From Desulfobacterales bacterium (GTDB lineage Bacteria > Desulfobacterota > Desulfobacteria > Desulfobacterales > Desulfosalsimonadaceae), in NCBI GenBank assembly GCA_007127175.1, contig SKZX01000232.1:1-6454 (forward strand): 6,454 nucleotides of DNA, given 5' to 3'. The notes under the pieces were generated by a model. That model was not told the origin of the DNA, made no database searches, and saw nothing but the letters and a program-made list of their open reading frames with translations. The position numbers were made by a program, and so were the translations under genes. Shown piece by piece: positions 5,400 through 6,454 of this stretch. Positions within the stretch are counted from its first letter, which is position 1. Each line of letters starts with the position of its first letter.

Positions 5400-5438
5400 G
5401 AACCCCCAGGGGACAGACTTCCAGTCTGCGGGTCGAAG
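5400..5438. repeat. CAGACT hairpin repeat, copy 3 (short form)
   Basis: AACCCCCAGGGGACAGACT-TCC-AGTCTG, then CGGGTCGAAG. The stem is at 5414-5419 and 5423-5428. Compared with copy 1 it lacks the TCTCC between the stem and CGGGTCGAAG, and it is followed directly by copy 4, making a tandem pair. Confidence 0.85.
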
Positions 5439-5442
5439 TCAA

Positions 5443-5517
5443 ACCCTCCCAGGGGACAGCCTTCCAGTCTGTCTCTCGGGTCGAAGTCCCTGCCCGCCGT
5501 TTATGGAAGGACAATTT
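5443..5517. repeat. CAGACT hairpin repeat, copy 4 (long form)
   Basis: This 75-bp unit matches copy 1 over its whole length, including CGGGTCGAAG, CCCTGCC and the AAGGACAATTT tail. One arm base is changed (GACAGCCT against AGTCTGTC). Its end abuts the proposed acs promoter. Confidence 0.85.
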
Positions 5518-5543
5518 GCGGCGGGTTGGTACCGGGCTATACT
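5516..5543 (+). promoter_or_regulatory. Possible promoter of the acetyl-CoA synthetase gene
   Basis: TATACT (5538-5543) matches the -10 consensus at five of six positions and follows TTGCGG (5516-5521), a weak -35, with 16-nt spacing. It lies about 55 nt upstream of the ATG. The -35 overlaps the last bases of the long repeat copy. Confidence 0.35.
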
Positions 5544-5583
5544 TGGCCCCACCCGTTTAACACCAGGCCGCTTGCACGTAAAA

Positions 5584-5590
5584 AAGGAGG
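5584..5590 (+). promoter_or_regulatory. Ribosome binding site of acsA
   Basis: AAGGAGG lies 5 nt before the ATG at 5596 and fixes the start. Confidence 0.8.
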
Positions 5591-5595
5591 CGTTT

Positions 5596-6454
5596 ATGGC
5601 GCAGCAGGAACAATATGATGATCATCTGGCAGCGTTCGAGGGGCGCGCGTTTGTGCCGGGGCTGGAGGAATACCGGCGGCTGTATGCCCGATCCCTGGAA
5701 GACCCTGAGGCTTTCTGGGGGGAACAGGCCGAAAAGTACCTGACATGGGATAAAAAATGGGATTTCGTGCTCAAATACGACTTTGCGGAAGCGACAATCG
5801 AATGGTTCGGCGGTGGGCGGATCAATGCCGCAAAAAATTGTTTGGACCGGCACCAGGATGCCATTGGAGACAGGATCGCCTATTACTGGGAAGGCGACAG
5901 CCCGGGTGAAACGCGCACCATCACCTATAAGGAACTGTACAGCCAGGTCAACCGGTTTGCATTGGTTATGAAGAACCAGGGCGTCGGAAAAGGGGACCGG
6001 GTTGTCATTTACATGCCCATGGTCATTGAACTGGCGGTGGCCATGCTTGCCTGTGCCCGTATCGGAGCCATTCACAGCGTTGTGTTCGGGGGGTTTTCCG
6101 CGGACGCCATCGCCAACCGCGTCAAGGATTCGGGCGCCCGCATGGTGATCACCGCGGACGGCGGGTACCGTGCCGGCAAATCGATCCCCATCAAGGCCAA
6201 CGTGGACAAGGCCCGTGAAAAATGCCCCGGGGTGGAGAAGGTAATCGTTTATAACCGAACGGATTCGGGCATCACCCTTGATCCTGAAAAAGAGATGTGG
6301 TGGCATGATGCAATGGCGCAGGTTCCGGCGGATGCCTTTGTCGAGCCGGAATCAATGGATGCCGAGGACCCGCTTTTCATCCTCTACACCAGCGGCAGCA
6401 CCGGCAAGCCCAAGGGCGTTGTTCACACCAACGGCGGATACCTCCTGTATGTCG
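5596..6454 (+). CDS. acsA: Acetyl-CoA synthetase (AMP-forming acetate-CoA ligase), N-terminal part
   Basis: The frame is open from the ATG to the window end (286 codons) and would be about 630-660 aa when complete. The N-terminal ACAS domain is clear: EDPEAFWGEQAEKYLTWDKK at 35-54 and WFGGGRINAAKNCLDRH at 70-86. It continues with YMPMVIELAVAMLACARIGA at 139-158 and HSVVFGGFSADAIANRV at 160-176. GGYRAGKSIPIK (189-200) is the region of the CoA-contacting arginine. YTSGSTGKPKGVVHT (264-278) is the A3 nucleotide-binding loop of adenylating enzymes. It converts acetate, ATP and CoA to acetyl-CoA in the cytoplasm. In a complete-oxidising or syntrophic anaerobe it would activate acetate for the Wood-Ljungdahl or TCA route. 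The C-terminal hinge domain with the acetylatable lysine lies outside. It is divergent from the crotonase gene, with the repeat region between them. Confidence 0.95.
   Translation, partial: MAQQEQYDDHLAAFEGRAFVPGLEEYRRLYARSLEDPEAFWGEQAEKYLTWDKKWDFVLKYDFAEATIEWFGGGRINAAKNCLDRHQDAIGDRIAYYWEGDSPGETRTITYKELYSQVNRFALVMKNQGVGKGDRVVIYMPMVIELAVAMLACARIGAIHSVVFGGFSADAIANRVKDSGARMVITADGGYRAGKSIPIKANVDKAREKCPGVEKVIVYNRTDSGITLDPEKEMWWHDAMAQVPADAFVEPESMDAEDPLFILYTSGSTGKPKGVVHTNGGYLLYV

Larger units (their letters stand above)
4437..5595. other. 1.16-kb repeat-rich intergenic region without a credible gene
   Basis: The region separates the divergent crotonase and acetyl-CoA synthetase genes. Open frames here are short, cross the repeats, lack good ribosome binding sites and encode nothing recognisable. 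It contains two large palindromes, four CAGACT hairpin repeats, two GGGGTC-type runs, one diverged pair of GGTCATTT boxes, an AT-rich patch and the probable acs promoter, each listed separately. Bases 5161-5300 hold no clear structure apart from short ACCGG/CCGGT inversions near 5231-5251. Confidence 0.75.

Noticed and set aside
4460..5517. CRISPR array
   Set aside because: Repeats are unevenly spaced, of several kinds, imperfect and not separated by uniform spacers; no cas gene is present.
5557..6306. 249-codon open frame antisense to acsA
   Set aside because: The plus strand encodes an unmistakable acetyl-CoA synthetase through the same bases; the antisense product resembles nothing.

Overview
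The window looks like chromosomal DNA of a GC-rich anaerobic bacterium. It is most likely a sulfate-reducing or syntrophic Desulfobacterota (Desulfosarcina/Desulfatibacillum-like). That is an inference from gene content: an etfBA pair followed by a short-chain dehydrogenase and a winged-helix/[4Fe-4S] protein, plus a crotonase, a UspA protein and an AMP-forming acetyl-CoA synthetase. Nothing in the window fixes the taxonomy.

Layout. 1-2951 (+) is one tight transcription unit: the last 25 codons of etfB, complete etfA, an SDR-family oxidoreductase, and a 355-aa protein with an N-terminal winged-helix-like region, two Cys-rich motifs and two C-terminal [4Fe-4S] ferredoxin motifs. Gaps between these genes are 1, 1 and 12 nt. 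A 41-bp imperfect hairpin sits at the convergent junction with the next gene. 2993-3475 (-) is a single-domain universal stress protein with an intact ATP-binding motif. 3633-4436 (-) is a crotonase-family enzyme that lacks both canonical hydratase glutamates. 4437-5595 is a 1.16-kb stretch with no credible gene but dense repeats. 5596-6454 (+) is the N-terminal part of acetyl-CoA synthetase, cut by the window end just after its P-loop-like A3 motif.

How the genes fit together. EtfA/EtfB carry electrons from acyl-CoA dehydrogenases. The SDR is a plausible 3-hydroxyacyl or alcohol/ketone oxidoreductase. The Fe-S protein could pass electrons to or from the ETF or sense redox state. The crotonase and acetyl-CoA synthetase also act on CoA thioesters. 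Together they suggest acyl-CoA (fatty, alicyclic or aromatic acid) and acetate metabolism, but substrates cannot be read from the sequence.

The most unusual DNA is the 4437-5595 intergenic region. It holds two large imperfect palindromes: about 156 bp at 4548-4703, and about 190-210 bp around 4868-5057 built of five nested or serial hairpins placed symmetrically. It also holds four copies of a CAGACT-NNN-AGTCTG hairpin repeat, two GGGGTC-type short tandem runs, and a second diverged copy of a modular repeat block. These look like REP/MITE-type non-autonomous repeats; no transposase is present in the window.
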